The notes under the pieces were generated by a model. The model was not told where the DNA came from and did no database searches. It saw only the letters and a program-made list of their open reading frames with translations. The position numbers were made by a program, and so were the translations under genes. Of a stretch of 64,000 nt of DNA, positions 25,506 to 38,432 are shown piece after piece. Source of the DNA: Coturnix japonica (taxonomy: Eukaryota > Chordata > Aves > Galliformes > Phasianidae). Location: positions 41,823,012 through 41,887,011 of the forward strand of contig NC_029519.1 in the NCBI RefSeq assembly GCF_001577835.2, given 5' to 3'. Position 1 is the stretch's first letter; each line of letters opens with the position of its first letter.

Positions 25506-28500
25506 CTGGAGGAAGAAATAAATTGTCAGCATCAAAATCCTGCTCAGAAAGGGGAACAACTGTCTGACTCCACATAGGACAGCATGCTCTGAGACTTCCT
25601 TGCTTCTTCCCAGCTCCAGCACTGCAGGTTCATGCATGCTTCAGAGCTTTTCATGGGATATATCACTGTCCAAAACCTCCAATAAGAAACTGCTGTTTTT
25701 TGCCTATGTTGATGACATTCTCAGCAGTTCTGTGGACAAAGAACTAAGCACATTAATTAAAATGATGGCCCTGTGTCCCTGCAAGGATGTGGCACTTTGA
25801 TGCTTCAAGAAACCCTAGCATTACCTGCTCAGTAACAACATGGGCAGCTTCAGCAGGATCGTGGCATTGGTTGATGAAGTCACAGATCTCCTGACTGTTC
25901 ACCATGAAGTTAATACCATCTGTAGTAAGGACCAGGAAGCCGTCATCTGCATGATGCAACTGCAATAAAGGTACGAAGTGTGCACAACAGTGAGGAGAGT
26001 GCTGCGAGGTAAAACTGCTGCTTTGATTTCTATTCTTTACCTTTTGTTGCAAAGTACTCTTTTCTGTGAGTGCTGCCTGTTCCCCTGCCTTCTGTATGAG
26101 GACTAATAGTTCTAGGAAACAGCCCTCTGGATACAGTGAGGCCAAAAGACCAGAGCCATTCATTACCCGTGAGGATTTCAATGAAGACATGTTAGCACTG
26201 CAGTCACCTCCTGAGCCCTTCAGGCCTTGTGGACAGTGATTTCTGTTCAACTGAGAAATCCACTGGGGGAAAATGTCAAACAGTATGAGCTGAGAGGAGG
26301 GACTTTGTTTCCTCTTTACAAAAACATGAACGTGGTTGTGCTGAGTACCTTATGGGTGGTTGATCTGTTTCCTGGACAACTGCAAAGCTATGGTAAGATG
26401 CATGCAACTGTCCTTTCCTTCTCCCTTCCTCCCAGATATGTAACCCATTACAAACTCTACTGTCCTCAGTGACGTAGCTCTTACAAATCCCACCTACTTC
26501 TCAGTGGCGGCTTTGTACCAATATTAACCTTGAAAGTAGGTGTCTTACCACAAGCCCCAAACAGAATGACACCTTTGTATTTCAGTAATGGATATCACAT
26601 GCAGTCTTTCTTCTGTTATCCTATGTTATACTGTGATAACAGGGATTCAGAAGTTGACTGTCTTGACTTTACTGTCAGGACCAGATTCTCTTCTACCTTG
26701 TTAGTGTTAATCTGAGATAACTTACGTAGAGCTGATTGTGGGTTATTTCACTACAAATGAAAACCAAAGCCTGGTCAGGTTCCACCTGACCAAACTGTGG
26801 CTACCACCACCTGCTTCAGATAGCTTTGTTGCCCCTTAGTCCAATTGCTGTCCCCATGAACCAGGCTTTCTTTTACCTGAACCCTTTTTGTTTCTGGCTG
26901 GGCTATCACACCACTGTTTTTAAGATCCAAATCTCCTATGCTCCGCGTCATTGCAAGTCTACCATTCACATGAGGTTGTCCCAAACTGTTCCAGGCAACG
27001 AAGCCACCGCACTTCCTAATCCTGTCCAGAGGCACAAGAGAGAAAGCAAAGATGAGTTACAGATTCAGACCATTCCCCCTGTCTGTAGCTGCAGTTTCTG
27101 CCACTATGCCGATGTGAGATGGGGTACCAAAAACCTGAGCTGAGAGGCCCTGTTTGAAGGGTTCCATAGAAGGGATAGGATTTAGAGGGCTGAGTACTGC
27201 CCTGGGAACTACAGTATATTTCTTCACATCTTGGATATCTCTTGGAACTCTTGGATGTGTCTTTGAATCACATGGACACAGCTTAGTACCCAGTCCTAGC
27301 TCTGTTCATGTAGGGCTTCATAAACCCCCAATTCTTGAAATGGAAATGGATGACTTGACTGGGGCTGTGCCACTTTTTCCATCTTGGACTGCTATGTTCA
27401 GCTCTAACCTTTTTCCTAGAACCAATCTGATGGCAGCACAGCCCATCAGAGGCCATTCCCCAGAAAGCCACAACACATACCTTTCCTTCTCCTCCTTCCT
27501 TTCTAGTGTATGGTCAATGGTGAGTTTCATGGCCTTTCCTTTTCGACACAACAGGGCACGGCTGTCACCCACGCTTGCCACTACCAGCTCAATACCATCC
27601 CGCAGCAGGGCCACCGTTGCAGTGGTCCCAGAGTTCATCAGTGTTGCTACAAATGTCATATCAGAGAGAGAGGTTTTATCACTGCCTCAAAGCACAGGAA
27701 CATTTATAACAGAGCAACAGTGTCAAACAGTTAAAACAAGGACGACTTGTGCTCTGCATTACCAGAAACTGTAAGTTTAAACTAAAGCTATAGATATGTA
27801 AAAAAATAGCAAACAAACATGCAAATAGGGCTTGGGATGGGGTGAGAGAGGGAGGAAAAGTGGAGAGTGTCAGTGCTTCTGTGCAACAGCAGGGCTCCAT
27901 GCAAGAGGGCGAGTAGAGTTAAAGCAGGATGAGATACAGTGGCTTCTTTTCACTTTGTAACAAATAGCTTTTTGGTCCCACTAGTTCCTCCCAAGGTACG
28001 AGGTTCTCGTCTTTATCCCTGTGCACGGTGAGCACATCGGTATCCCATCAGAAGGATGGTTCTCTCCTCCTGTGAGGCAGCAAAGTGGGTGGCTGAGTAA
28101 TTGCAAATGGAGCTGCATGTAGTTCAGAAGAAAAAAACCTCCAGATCGCTTCCTGGCCACAGTCTGCGGGGTTCTCCAGTTGCTGTTGTTATTAATAATC
28201 TCCCTCTCATTCCCCTTGGCTTGTCAAGAGACAAAGGGCTCTGCCAGCAAGTGCTGTGTTTCTAAGGAGGGGACTCTGTTCTCTTACAGCCCTGCAGATT
28301 TGTTGGAGGTTGCAGCAGTAAGGCACAGCAGGATTACTGCTCACCTTGCATTACAATGCAAACGAGTGCAAGTCACCTAGCAGCCATGCATGCCTCTGGG
28401 CAATCTGCCCTTGTACGCCGGTGGGATCATTTGACATTTGCTGCCTAGAGGGCAAGCTGGAGTCCTAGCTGCTGGCCTCCTCCTTTTACAGGGCGGGGTG

Positions 28501-31500
28501 GGGGGGGAGGGAAGGGTGAAAGAGTGATCTAATCTGACTGTTTTAGGGACCTGTTTGCAGTGGCTACTGCAAGCAAACTTGCTCAGTGGAAAAAAAAACC
28601 AACCTGTGCTTAAAAAGGGGAAAAACAAGTCTGTCTGCCTGTTTCAGAAAAGGTGTGAAGATTTATCCCAAGTGAGGGAAATGCCAGAAGAGCTGCACAG
28701 CCCTCGTTTTTTGCTCGCTTTTTTCTTTTTTTTTTTTTAAAAAAAAAAAGGAAGACCCTACTTTTGTAGATAGCATCTTCTCCTCCTGCAAAGCGTGCTG
28801 TACTGGTTAGGGAGAGCTGCCTAGAAAGCACTGGCTCCTGCTTTCTTGAGCTTTTACAGTAAAAAGCCCAGCTGGGAACAACTGCCCAGAACTCACACCC
28901 CGTGCAAGAGCCTCTGAAAGGCCCTCTGGGGGCCTCTTGCACACTGAGGTGTTCCAGTAACAGGATTTAAAAGCTAGCTTCCAGATAGAGGTCTGGGGCT
29001 CACTTAGCAATGAGAATCCCTAGCTACATTCCTATTTTCACTTGAGTAGTGATTGAAGATCTTCCCACCACCACTTCTGCAGAGCTCTGCACTACTCTGA
29101 GCTCCTGCCTTTGGCTCTGTGGCTCTGACCTGGGATGGTGGAAGGGCCTGGGGTGGGCAGCACAACGCCCTGATGGGTGCATGGAGCCTTGCTGTCAGGT
29201 GAAAGCAGTGAGTTCATGAAACGAAACAAAAAAACACCCCACAAAGCCATATAAACTAAGCTTGTGTTATTAATTAAAACAGGTATTATTACCGCTGTGG
29301 TGACTTGGTTAACTGACTTAACCAACAAGTGCACAGTGAATATCCACCACGGTGACACAGGATGCACCTTGGACTATGTTCCAGCTGTGATACAGACTAC
29401 AAGATTCAAAACCACATAGATGCCAGTTGCCTCTTGAGCATTCAGGTAAGCACTGACATCTTGTTTCTACTTCAAAGCAAGGACTATGCAAGTGCAGGCT
29501 CATTTTTGAGGTATATTATAAAATAAGATAATAACAAGTAGTAGTGTGATTAGAAATTTTTAGTAAAGCCAGTAAAATACCTGTTTTAGCCAACAGCTAA
29601 AAGAAGTAAAATGAAGAACCTACTTAAAACTGCCCTTTTTACTTTGCAGAAAATCTATTTTATTTAGACATTAAATTTAATGCTACTAGCTTCCCATCTC
29701 ATCACTTGTTTTGGAACTATGCTGACAAACACATGTGGTTTCAGAATAGGTTGGTCTGCAGTCTGTAATACACGACCGACCGCACACATTTGGTCATTCA
29801 GTTGAGTGTTCATCTTTATGTTGCCAACTCTTAAAGCCAACAGACCCACTATCAGGAAGCAGAGGATGGTACGGAAGACCCCTCAAAGGTGCAACAGCAC
29901 AGAGCTGTGCTAATGGCCTTATCAACTTGTGTCTGATAAACTTCTGTTTGTTAAGTTGCACTCTGAGGAAAACAAATGCCACTCATGCTTTCTTCTCTGA
30001 AACTGAATCACCATCAGGCAGGGGTGGAAGAACGTGGATCTGGTCAGGCTGAAGGGATTGTGTGACCTCTCACACAGTTCCAAAACACAGTGGTGACGAT
30101 GGGATAACATTTCTAATGCTTTAATATGACCGCTGACAGGTTATTTAATAACACAAAATATTGCATCAGCACGGGTACTCATTTTTAAAATTAAAAAGAG
30201 TTTATCTTGTTTACCTAACAACATCACTATAAAACTAAGATCTTTCAATAGGTTCTTAACACTCACTGGACACTTTTTACTGCAAGTCATCTCAACTAAT
30301 GTGACAAAGAGGATGTGGGAACCTTCCAGTAGTCCAGGCTAGGAACCGCCGGACTCCTTCACCTGGGACAAAATTAAGCAGATCTCTCTTTCCACTGAAG
30401 CCCAGCATATAGTGTCCAGGGCCTCCAGTTCTAGAGCTGCTGACCAGGTACAGTGTCTGCCACAAATAACACGTACACAGAGGCAAATAGGAAATTGACC
30501 CAGGGACTTTGTTCAAACAAAATAAACCTGCAACACTGGAGATGAAAGGACAAGGGCTGCAAAACAGGGCACATAGTCATTTCGGGTTCACCCACAGTGT
30601 CTTCTACAGAGGAAGGGCCCAGATGAGCTGCATAATGTTCTATTGGGCCATAATAGAGACTGCATCTTTGGCCACAGATAGATTTTTTTTTGCAGGGCTG
30701 ATGGTAAGTGTCCAATTAAAAAGTCAACCAAACAAACGTACAATGCCAGATATGACTGTCTCATATGAGAGCGGCCACCTTACAGAAAATATTCAATATA
30801 TATATATATATATAAAATATAAATTGAGAGTTCAAACCTGCGTCAACTACTTTAGTTGGGGGCCATTTTAATGAAGACACTGAATGACTCCTTCTGATCC
30901 ACGGGCAAACATGCAAAATAAACACCCCCATCATACTGTAATTACTATTGTCTAACTTGATTTGGTAATTATTGAAACCTCTAGATAAAAAAGGGGTCTT
31001 TGTGATGATGGCATTATGAAATATGTAAGTAACCATTTCTGCAGCTCTCCCTTTTCCTCAGTGTTGCAGGTTAACATATTCAAAGAAAAAAATAATCATA
31101 TATTCAAACAATAACTTAAAAAACTCTAAATACTACTTTGTAAATATAATTACTTTAAAAATACTTTTGATGTTTGCTCAGCACATTAATTTTCCAGGAA
31201 GTCCTTTCAAATGTAGACACATCAGGTAATACCTGGCTATGTTTTAACAAGATGGCTATTCCAGAAGCGCGTGGTCAATGTGATTAGAGCTAGATCCACT
31301 GCGCATGGAGGGTGATGGAAACACTGCCTGCCTGTTATTTTCCCTGAGTGGTGGTTGGTGCCTGCAGTGAACAGAAGCAGCAGCATTTACCTTGCAGGAC
31401 CACACTAGGCTAAGGCAGGGTTTGTTTTCCATTTCTCTAGAGCAGTGCCCTAATTTCCTTGAGCATGTCCAATGTAACAGAAAACTGTCCATCTCTATTA

Positions 31501-34500
31501 GCGTTTGTTCCCTGGATAGTGTTGTATTGGTTGATTGTGAACTTCCTTTACTGTGTCCTGTACATTAATTTAGCAGTGATTTAATGGTATACCTGAATGT
31601 GTGGAAGTGAATGAAAATGAGTTTCTGAAGAGGTATCGAACACCATGCTTCAAGACTCAGGCATATCTCTGACCTCTTAATGATTATAAGTTATTTATGT
31701 GGTGGATGGCTTCCGAAAGAAAGTTTCTTATGCTTTTGAATGAAACTGTCAGAGGGGATACAGGAACAGCCTGCAGGTCAGTACAGCAGTCCAACAGCAC
31801 TAGCGAACCCACACACTAAGCATGGTAGCAGTATTGGAACACAAGCATGGACCTTTATTTTTATTGAGAACTTAAATAAGGTATTATTCTACTTGTTTTT
31901 CAACTCTAATTTCAACACCCTGCCTTTTACAGAATACAGTGAAAGGAGTCCTGGCAGGGCTGTCTATGGGAACAAGAGTAAGTAAGCTATTTTTCTGCAC
32001 TTCGTCAGCTGTGGCAAGGATTTGAAAGGGGGTTGAGCATCCAGCATATGCCAGACAACCTGTGTTACACCACTGACCACCATCTCTGAGAAACTTTGAC
32101 CATCGCATCTAGAACAGCCACCATTATTCAGATTTTTTTGCTGGCAAACGGAATCAGTTTGGAATTAGTCTTCTAACGAAGATACATGCAAAACACTGAA
32201 TTTTACATAACTTTCAAAAGAGCAGCAATGACAAAAACATCCACACCAAACAGTCAAACGAGCATTAAACTTTTTTCTTTTTTTTAAATCAACAGATATA
32301 CAAAGTTTGCTTTGTTCAGATAACTGCATGTGTCTGTGCACCCCGTTTCTCCACTCTTTGCCTTTTAGCTTTATTTTCTGCTGGGCAACAAGTCAAGAGC
32401 ACTGGGCACTTTTAGATCCCACTGGCTCCTGTGGGAAGAGCATGCAGGCATTCAGCCTCTCTAAGAAACACTGAGTACTTTGTAGGACATGGACCCATGG
32501 ATGTTAAGTGATTGCTTTTCCCTTCTATTTTGTTGGTCATCAAGCTTTTTTAATGCAGAAGGTTTGTTTAGAATCTCGATGACTGTTACATAAATTTGCT
32601 GGCATTTGCATTATGTTTGAGTGAGCAGCCCCGATTAGTCAGTTAAATGGTATGATAAAATCCTATGAGGAATTCCAAAATGCCCAGCTTGTTGTACAGC
32701 TTGTTTGTTAAATATCTTTCTCACTCAGTTCATTATGTCTCAAGTACAGAATGCTATAATTGGAAACCAAGTTCAGATTAGCAGAGCAGTATACCCAGCA
32801 TCGTTCCCAAACATCCTTCTTAAGGAAATGCTCTGAAACTTGAGCATGAGCAAAATAAAGAGCTGTCTTAATAACAAATGGACTGGGTAGGGTGCAAATA
32901 GAACAAATCACAGAAAGCTAAAGGTCGTGATCCAGGGAAGCACATAAGCCTGTAGGTGTTTGTTTGTTTTTTTTTTTAATCTGGGCTTGCAGGGAGAGTC
33001 TTGGATCCAAAGCTCATCTGCTCTACTGATATCCCTATCATTAGCTCAGTTAAAGCTGAGTTCACAGGTCAAAAATGACTTTGGATTTTTTTACCCTGTT
33101 ATTATCCCTTTTAAACAACAGGGCTGGTTTTCAGTATTTGGAAATAAAATAGGTTATAATGGAAAAACAAGCTTTACGGATTAAATTCCTCCTTTTTAAG
33201 GGCTGCAATTCAGAACCTGAGAAACATTATCTTTTCTGGTATGTTAGCTCTTACCAGGTAAGAGGAAAGCTGTACATCCCTCACAGTGCTGCAACAGTCA
33301 GGCAACTTGTCCAATCAGGAAATACTTAAGCCTAGGTAGGTTTGGTTAGCGCTTTAAGAGCAGGAAACCACTCTGTTATTAGACTGTTTTCACCAAGTGC
33401 TTAAAGGAAGTAGAAGTAGCCCCAAGGACACAGTGTAACTTCATTCCCTAAAGGTCCTGTTGTATCGCCAGTATCTGCAGCAGCACTGGGACTGGTTGTT
33501 TGGGTTTGGTTTTCTTTTTGTTTATTTAAACACTTGGTGAACAAACTCCTTTATCTCCTTCCCAAATTACTCCCTATAAGCTCCAACTGCTGTGAGTGGA
33601 ATTGCAGATGTGCATAGTCTCTATATGTATATACAAGAACTTGGTAAACAGCCAAAACTAAGGAAATCTAAAGGGGCTGGTGCCAGCTTTACCACAGAGA
33701 ATCTTGTTTTCCCCTTGACTGTTGTTTCCCCTTTCGTACTCAGCTGCTCTGGTGATTCTCTCTGTGCAGAAGCAGTACTGTTTGTGTTACTTCTGGCTTA
33801 TGTTCCTCCTAAGCTGCAGCAGCCAAGTGAGAAAGGGGAACTTTGGATAGTGCTCCTTTCTGCTCAAAGGAACAGCAACTTTTCAGAAAGAAAACAAACA
33901 AACAAAACCACCCAAAGAAGACAGTTTCTCACACAGGAAGATTATGCTCCTTGCCAATTTAAATCTCTCCTTGATAACTTGACAAACACCCCTCTTGACA
34001 GAATGATGTTAAGATAAATTCAGTGTGGATTATACTAAAGCTCAGATTAATAACTCTCACAGTAAATTTGACCTAGACTTTGTAATAGCTTTTTCATTTT
34101 CAGGGAAGTAAAGCACAACTGTTTAGTTCATGGTAAGTGATTCAAGCAACAACCTATCTCAAGTAAAACAGTTTTCAGGCTGCTTTCTGAGTCTTAGTAC
34201 AAAACTACCAAGCAAGTAACCAACCCCTTTTTCCCCACGCCCATAAGAGTAGAATATTTTTTTGCCTACCATCAGCAGCCAGCTGAGCATGCCTTTCGTA
34301 TGCTTTGTTTATTTCTAGAAAAGCATCGTTCAGAACTTTTTCTAAGTTCTCCTCCTGAGAAGCAAATTCCCTGGGAACAAAGAATGGGAAAAAATTAGAC
34401 TTCTTACCAAGAAGTGTTCACCTTCATCAGTCTCTTTCATAGACTTATTTCCTCCCCGTGTGTGTTGAATAATGCTCGATTACAGTAAAAATGTAGTACT

Positions 34501-35394
34501 GCTTTATTAGTGACTTGCACTGAAAGCTCGACCCTCTAATTTTGCAAACAGGTAAAGTGCCTCTTCCAACACTCAGGTACACACCAGAGAGCTATGGAGG
34601 GGTGTCAGCAAACTCCCGAGTCTGTGATCACATAAGCCCCATCCGACAACAGGCAATTCACACGCTCTATTCCCTGCTCTCTCCTGGTAGGTACAACCAC
34701 ATTTTCTTTTCTTGTCTTTCCAGGCTCACACTCTGGACAGGGAACACACAGAGAAGTAGATCACGCTACATCTGTTATAATGGGAATTACTGGAATTACT
34801 CCTTTTCTATGTTCCTGCTGTCCCTGTAGGGATAGATGGCTATACAACCTGGAACGATTAGCAGCAACATATGGTGCACAGATTCCCTTTTGGTTGTAAG
34901 GAGGGAGGCTCTACAGCAAGTCATAAGCCACACGTTCACTCGATACACACTTACTTGATATATCTTTCCATGTTCTTAGCACAGAAGTCTGCTGCTGCTG
35001 CCCCGCCATGTCCATCGTATACTGCAAAGTACAGGACATCCTCAGTCAGCTGAGCATAATCAAAGCGGTCTTCATTTTCCTTCCGCTTCCCAATATGGCT
35101 GGCACAGCCCACTTTGCTCAGGCTGACTTTTGGAATCGGCTTTCCATACTTTATGCTAGGTGGGAGGAGAATAGGCTCATCAATGCGATTGTCCCAGATG
35201 CCAAAGGTGTCCCACGTGGCGGGCCGCCCACTTCCGTCTGGATCGAAGCGGGATGACCGGCGTTCGGAGGTGGAAATGCAGCACTCGACTGTCGTACGCT
35301 TCTCGTCTTGCAAGAGGCGGGAAGTCAGCAGGGCTCTCCTTCGTACTTGATAACCTCCGTTTCTTACCAAATGGATTAAAGCAGCTGTTGACAT
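25374..35394 (-). CDS. PPM1K: PPM1K: mitochondrial PP2C-type phosphatase (six coding exons, complete)
   Basis: PPM1K (PP2Cm) dephosphorylates the E1-alpha subunit of branched-chain ketoacid dehydrogenase in the mitochondrial matrix, activating BCAA breakdown. The six coding exons are 35394-34955, 34370-34270, 27646-27481, 27021-26877, 25959-25825 and 25505-25374. They join in frame to 372 residues, the same length as human PPM1K as I recall it. The N-terminus is Arg/Leu/Ser-rich with no acidic residue before about residue 30, fitting a mitochondrial presequence. PP2C motifs are complete: ENEDR (106-110), VYDGHGG with metal-binding D127, [10 protein letters not shown] (185-195), [20 protein letters not shown] (260-269), LTTDGI with D298, and EDNST with D337. 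All introns are GT-AG. The ATG has G at -3. The gene is convergent with WDFY3. Confidence 0.97.
25506..26876 (-). other. PPM1K last two introns
   Basis: The introns at 25506-25824 and 25960-26876 flank coding exon 5. Apart from splice signals, nothing was recognised in either. Confidence 0.8.
25825..25959 (-). CDS. PPM1K: PPM1K coding exon 5 (residues 285-329)
   Basis: The acceptor is attgcag ending 25960 and the donor gtaatg from 25824. It encodes [20 protein letters not shown] and continues [15 protein letters not shown]... to VVTEQ. D298 of TTDG is a metal ligand in the family. Confidence 0.96.
26877..27021 (-). CDS. PPM1K: PPM1K coding exon 4 (residues 237-284)
   Basis: The acceptor is tggacag ending 27022 and the donor gtaaaa from 26876. 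It encodes [20 protein letters not shown], then [17 protein letters not shown] and ends ETKRVQ. The SIGD motif is a PP2C hallmark. Confidence 0.96.
27481..27646 (-). CDS. PPM1K: PPM1K coding exon 3 (residues 181-236)
   Basis: The acceptor is tttgtag ending 27647 and the donor gtatgt from 27480. It encodes [14 protein letters not shown], then [17 protein letters not shown] and [16 protein letters not shown]. These are the central PP2C core strands. Confidence 0.96.
28726..28749. repeat. Palindromic T13A11 homopolymer block
   Basis: Thirteen T are followed directly by eleven A inside the PPM1K intron. It is self-complementary and prone to slippage. Confidence 0.9.
30796..30814. repeat. (TA)n microsatellite
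   Basis: About nine uninterrupted TA units in a PPM1K intron. Confidence 0.9.
34270..34370 (-). CDS. PPM1K: PPM1K coding exon 2 (residues 147-181)
   Basis: The acceptor is ttcccag (34377-34371) and the donor gtaggc from 34269. It is too short to appear as a free ORF and is found by frame continuity. It reads [13 protein letters not shown] then [20 protein letters not shown]. It aligns with human residues ending AFLEIDKAF...SADA but is the least conserved part of the protein. Confidence 0.94.
34955..35394 (-). CDS. PPM1K: PPM1K coding exon 1 (residues 1-147)
   Basis: ATG at 35394-35392; the donor gtaagt begins at 34954. It encodes the presequence, a conserved [14 protein letters not shown] segment, [27 protein letters not shown] and [13 protein letters not shown]. 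The exon ends with two bases of Lys147. Its 5' non-coding part probably extends to about 35448, after a ttttctctttgttcttgaag acceptor. Confidence 0.97.
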
Positions 35395-35448
35395 AACTCG
35401 TCTTCACAGAGATTCGTAGGGATACAAGAGATGCAGCAGCTGGAATGT

Positions 35449-37979
35449 CTTCAAGAACAAAGAGAAAACTGATCAAGAATCAGAGCAGGAAGGGGGACTA
35501 TCAGTTACATCATTCAGGAAACGATTTCACAGTCAGAGTCCGCTAATCGTGCATAGCACAGCACTGCCTAGAAGAGGCTACAGATCCTCTGCATGACTCA
35601 TCGAGAAACAATCCTGCACAGACCAGCCCACAGTTACAGTTCTGATGTGGAGTGCTGCAGATAAACTGAGACAAGGCAGCTCCACCGTCATATCCCATAT
35701 TTTCAGAGGTAGCAGGGGTTGCGATGGAGCTAACGAAGGTGGTAGTGACTCTGTTCCATCTCATTAAAAGCAGGAAATATGAGGTAAGGTTGTAGAATGA
35801 GTTTATCATGCATACAGCTCAAGTAATTGATAAAACATATGTGCTGTGAATTGCGGGGGGTGGGAAAAAATATCCATGCTTTGATTTTATTGTGCACAAG
35901 AGGCACAATATTCAGTTCCGACCCATTTCATTAGGACTTGAGTAATACTTCTCAAAACAGAACTGGAAAGGGAATTATGATTATCTCTTTTTTTGTAAGG
36001 CAAAGAGCAGCCACTAAATCTATCTGTAGATATGCACAACTGCTCACTTTAACTTCACAAACACTGTCCCTGCAGCTTCTAGCTGTTCTGCCTGGTGTTC
36101 TTCACTACCCAACCCTGAAATCCCCGAGCTATCACAGGAAACAAGATCTTCCACTTTTCAGATGTCTCTTCTGGCTTGGATGTATCAGACACACCAGCTG
36201 GCTCAACACAGATAAAATTCATTGACACTGATCCAACTAGCAAGCTGAAAAAAGCAATTTGCTTAGTTATTTGCAGAGTAACAGGCCCAAATGATGAAAC
36301 TCAAAAGAGCTACAGTGCATTTGGTATTAAGCCCATGTTGTTGCACCAGATAGATTTGACCTAGACCTTCAGATCGCTGTAACTAACCATGCTAAGAGTT
36401 AAGTGAGGGATCACTCTTATTATTGCTAAATGTTTGCTTGTACTGGAGAGTTGCCAAGAGCAAAGCTAGGAAAAGCATTCCATACCATGATAAAGAGATT
36501 AAAAATACATAAGATGGCAGAAGCGTATAACGTAATCCAGCAGCAAAGAGTGAGCAATATGCATACCCTTGAGATACATAACTGTGGACTGAAGTGCCTT
36601 GCCATTGTGGTTTCTAGATTCAAATCATAATTGCATCTTGCATTCTGACATATGGTTTTACACTGGTTTCTTTAAATTACAGACAAAAACTGGGTGCTTG
36701 CAAAAACAATCGTAAAGGTAACGTGGTGAGCAGTTGCTTAATTAGAAAATGGCTGTAACATAAACATTCTGGAGGCATGCAGTAAGCTTACACAGCTCAA
36801 AGCAAGTTGCTTTGGTTGCTCGTGGTTTATCTTTAATGTAGTATCTTAGGTGAGGAAAGATGTGTTTATTTAGCATTTACAGAGGAACAGTCAACTCTAT
36901 CAATGCCAAACACGCTGGGAATCAATATTGTTGCACTGGATGAATTTGGCCTAGACACCATGTGAATCAACTGGCCCATTTCCACCATGAGTGATTTTCC
37001 ATTTTACTCCTGGACATCTGCAACATCTCACCCTTATTGCGCTATGCTCGCAGGTAGTTAATAACTGATTTTCTTCCTTGATATTTTCTTTCTGTTTCCT
37101 GTTGCCCTTGACTCGCAGCAACAGCACGTTCACTTCCTCCTGCCAAGCACAGCTCAACTAAACTGAAAGCCTGCCAATGTGCAAAACCCGCACTTCTGTC
37201 AGCTGGAGAGGTGAGCAAGAGACAGTAGCTATATTTAGAGCTCCCAGAGCCCACAGCGTGAATCAGAAGATACATCCAGGGCTAATTAATGGGTTTGTTT
37301 CCATCAGTTTCACCTCCTAAAAGCCCTTTTCCACCAGGAAGGTTTGGTGGTCATGGTAGGGATGGGCTGACGATTGGACTAGGTGTTCTTAATAGTAATT
37401 TCCAGCCATAACGATTCTATGATTCTTGCACCCCAACGCTGGTTGTGCTCTTCAGCTGTCTCTGCAAGCAAGGAACACGAAACCATGCTGTGGCTGCTGC
37501 AATGTAAATAGTTGTGCTTTCGGCTGGGGACAGCTTGTTCTTTCCTAAGCAATACACCTGCAGACACTGAGAAAAGCCAGTGTGGGAGAAACAGGCTGGG
37601 GGTGCGGGGGGAAATCTGCTGCGAGGGGCTCCGCCTGATCCTGTCAGCCTCCGAGTATTTAACCTAAAGGAGCGCTTTGTATACACAGACGAGGAAACGC
37701 AGCGTTTGGCGTTCGGACAAAGCCGTACACCAAGCGGTGCGGTGACCCTCCCTGCAGCGAGGCTGCCTCACGGCACATGGAGACGTTCCATCCCGAGAGG
37801 AGGAAACCGCAAAAGCCCACCCGTGCCCCGGGGGACGCGCATCCAGCGCAGCGCTATGGCCGCAGGGGGGAATACCGCGTCAGCCCCGCCCGCCGCACCC
37901 GTTAGGGTCGCACCCAGCGGAGGGGAGGCGACGGCCGAACCCGACTCCCTCCTCCCGCCGCGCCGCGGAGAGGCCCTAC
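35449..37979 (-). other. PPM1K intron 1 (inferred)
   Basis: It lies between the likely non-coding first exon in the CpG island and the exon that carries the ATG. It contains a short CR1 tail at 37341-37428 and otherwise unique sequence. The position of the donor is uncertain. Confidence 0.5.
37341..37428 (+). mobile_element. CR1-type 3' tail remnant
   Basis: It is in + orientation: ggtggtcatggtagggatgg, gattggactaggtgttctta, and the terminal acgattctatgattct repeat typical of CR1 3' ends. Confidence 0.75.
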
Positions 37980-38330
37980 CTTCTCCTCCGTGTCCTCCTG
38001 CCGTACCCGAGAAGCCGGCGGCGAGCGGCGGCACCTCCCCAGATCTCTCCGGCCTCAGCTCCCGCCCGACCCGCCTCTCTTCTCCGCGGGGCCTCCGGAC
38101 CAATGCAGCGATGGGGGCGGTCCCGGCGCGGCCCGGCCCCGCGAGGGCCCCAATGGCGGCGGGGATGGCGGCCGAGCCCCCCCAACCGCCCTCACCCCGC
38201 CCTGAGGGGGGCGGCCGGGGCGCGGGGCGGGGAGGGGAGCGGCTGCGGGATGGAGCCGTGCTGGTACCGTTGGATCCTCCCCGTGGTCGGATCGGGTGTC
38301 GAATCACGGCATTCCGGAACGCCGGGTGGG
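37600..38330. promoter_or_regulatory. PPM1K: CpG island, PPM1K promoter
   Basis: CpG density is very high and G+C far above the flanks. It includes GC boxes (38206-38235), two CCAAT boxes on + (38100-38104, 38150-38154) and two tandem ATGGCGGC YY1-type elements (38153-38160, 38165-38172). It is the only strong CpG island in the window and lies about 2.6 kb upstream of the PPM1K start codon. Confidence 0.8.
37980..38180 (-). other. PPM1K: Putative non-coding first exon of PPM1K
   Basis: On the - strand a consensus donor GAAG|GTAGGG places the exon end at 37980. The start near 38180 is only a guess from the promoter elements. A second possible donor, GTGAGG at 38195, would shift the exon upstream. 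Confidence 0.35.
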
Positions 38331-38432
38331 TTCCATTTCCCCACCTGTCTAGCTTAAGCTGTCGGGTTCTTGAACATTGAAAGGCCCCTTAAGCACATTC
38401 GTGGAGCTTCTTAATCTTTTAGTAAATATTTA

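Larger units (their letters stand above)
27647..34269 (-). other. PPM1K large intron between coding exons 2 and 3
   Basis: This 6.6 kb intron has no recognised coding sequence. It contains a T13A11 block (28726-28749), a G-rich run near 28496-28511, and a TA dinucleotide repeat (30796-30814). The rest is unique AT-rich sequence. A shorter intron of 110 codons' length (34371-34954) upstream also shows nothing. Confidence 0.8.

Noticed and set aside
27154-27774. Open frame of 206 codons on the + strand
   Set aside because: It lies antisense across PPM1K coding exon 3 and its flanking introns. The - strand frame is the real, spliced coding sequence.
37580-38380. Open frame of 266 codons on the + strand, and 179 codons on the - strand at 37768-38307
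   Set aside because: Both run through the CpG island, where stop codons are rare because of base composition. The proteins are Pro/Arg/Gly/Ala-rich without recognisable domains.
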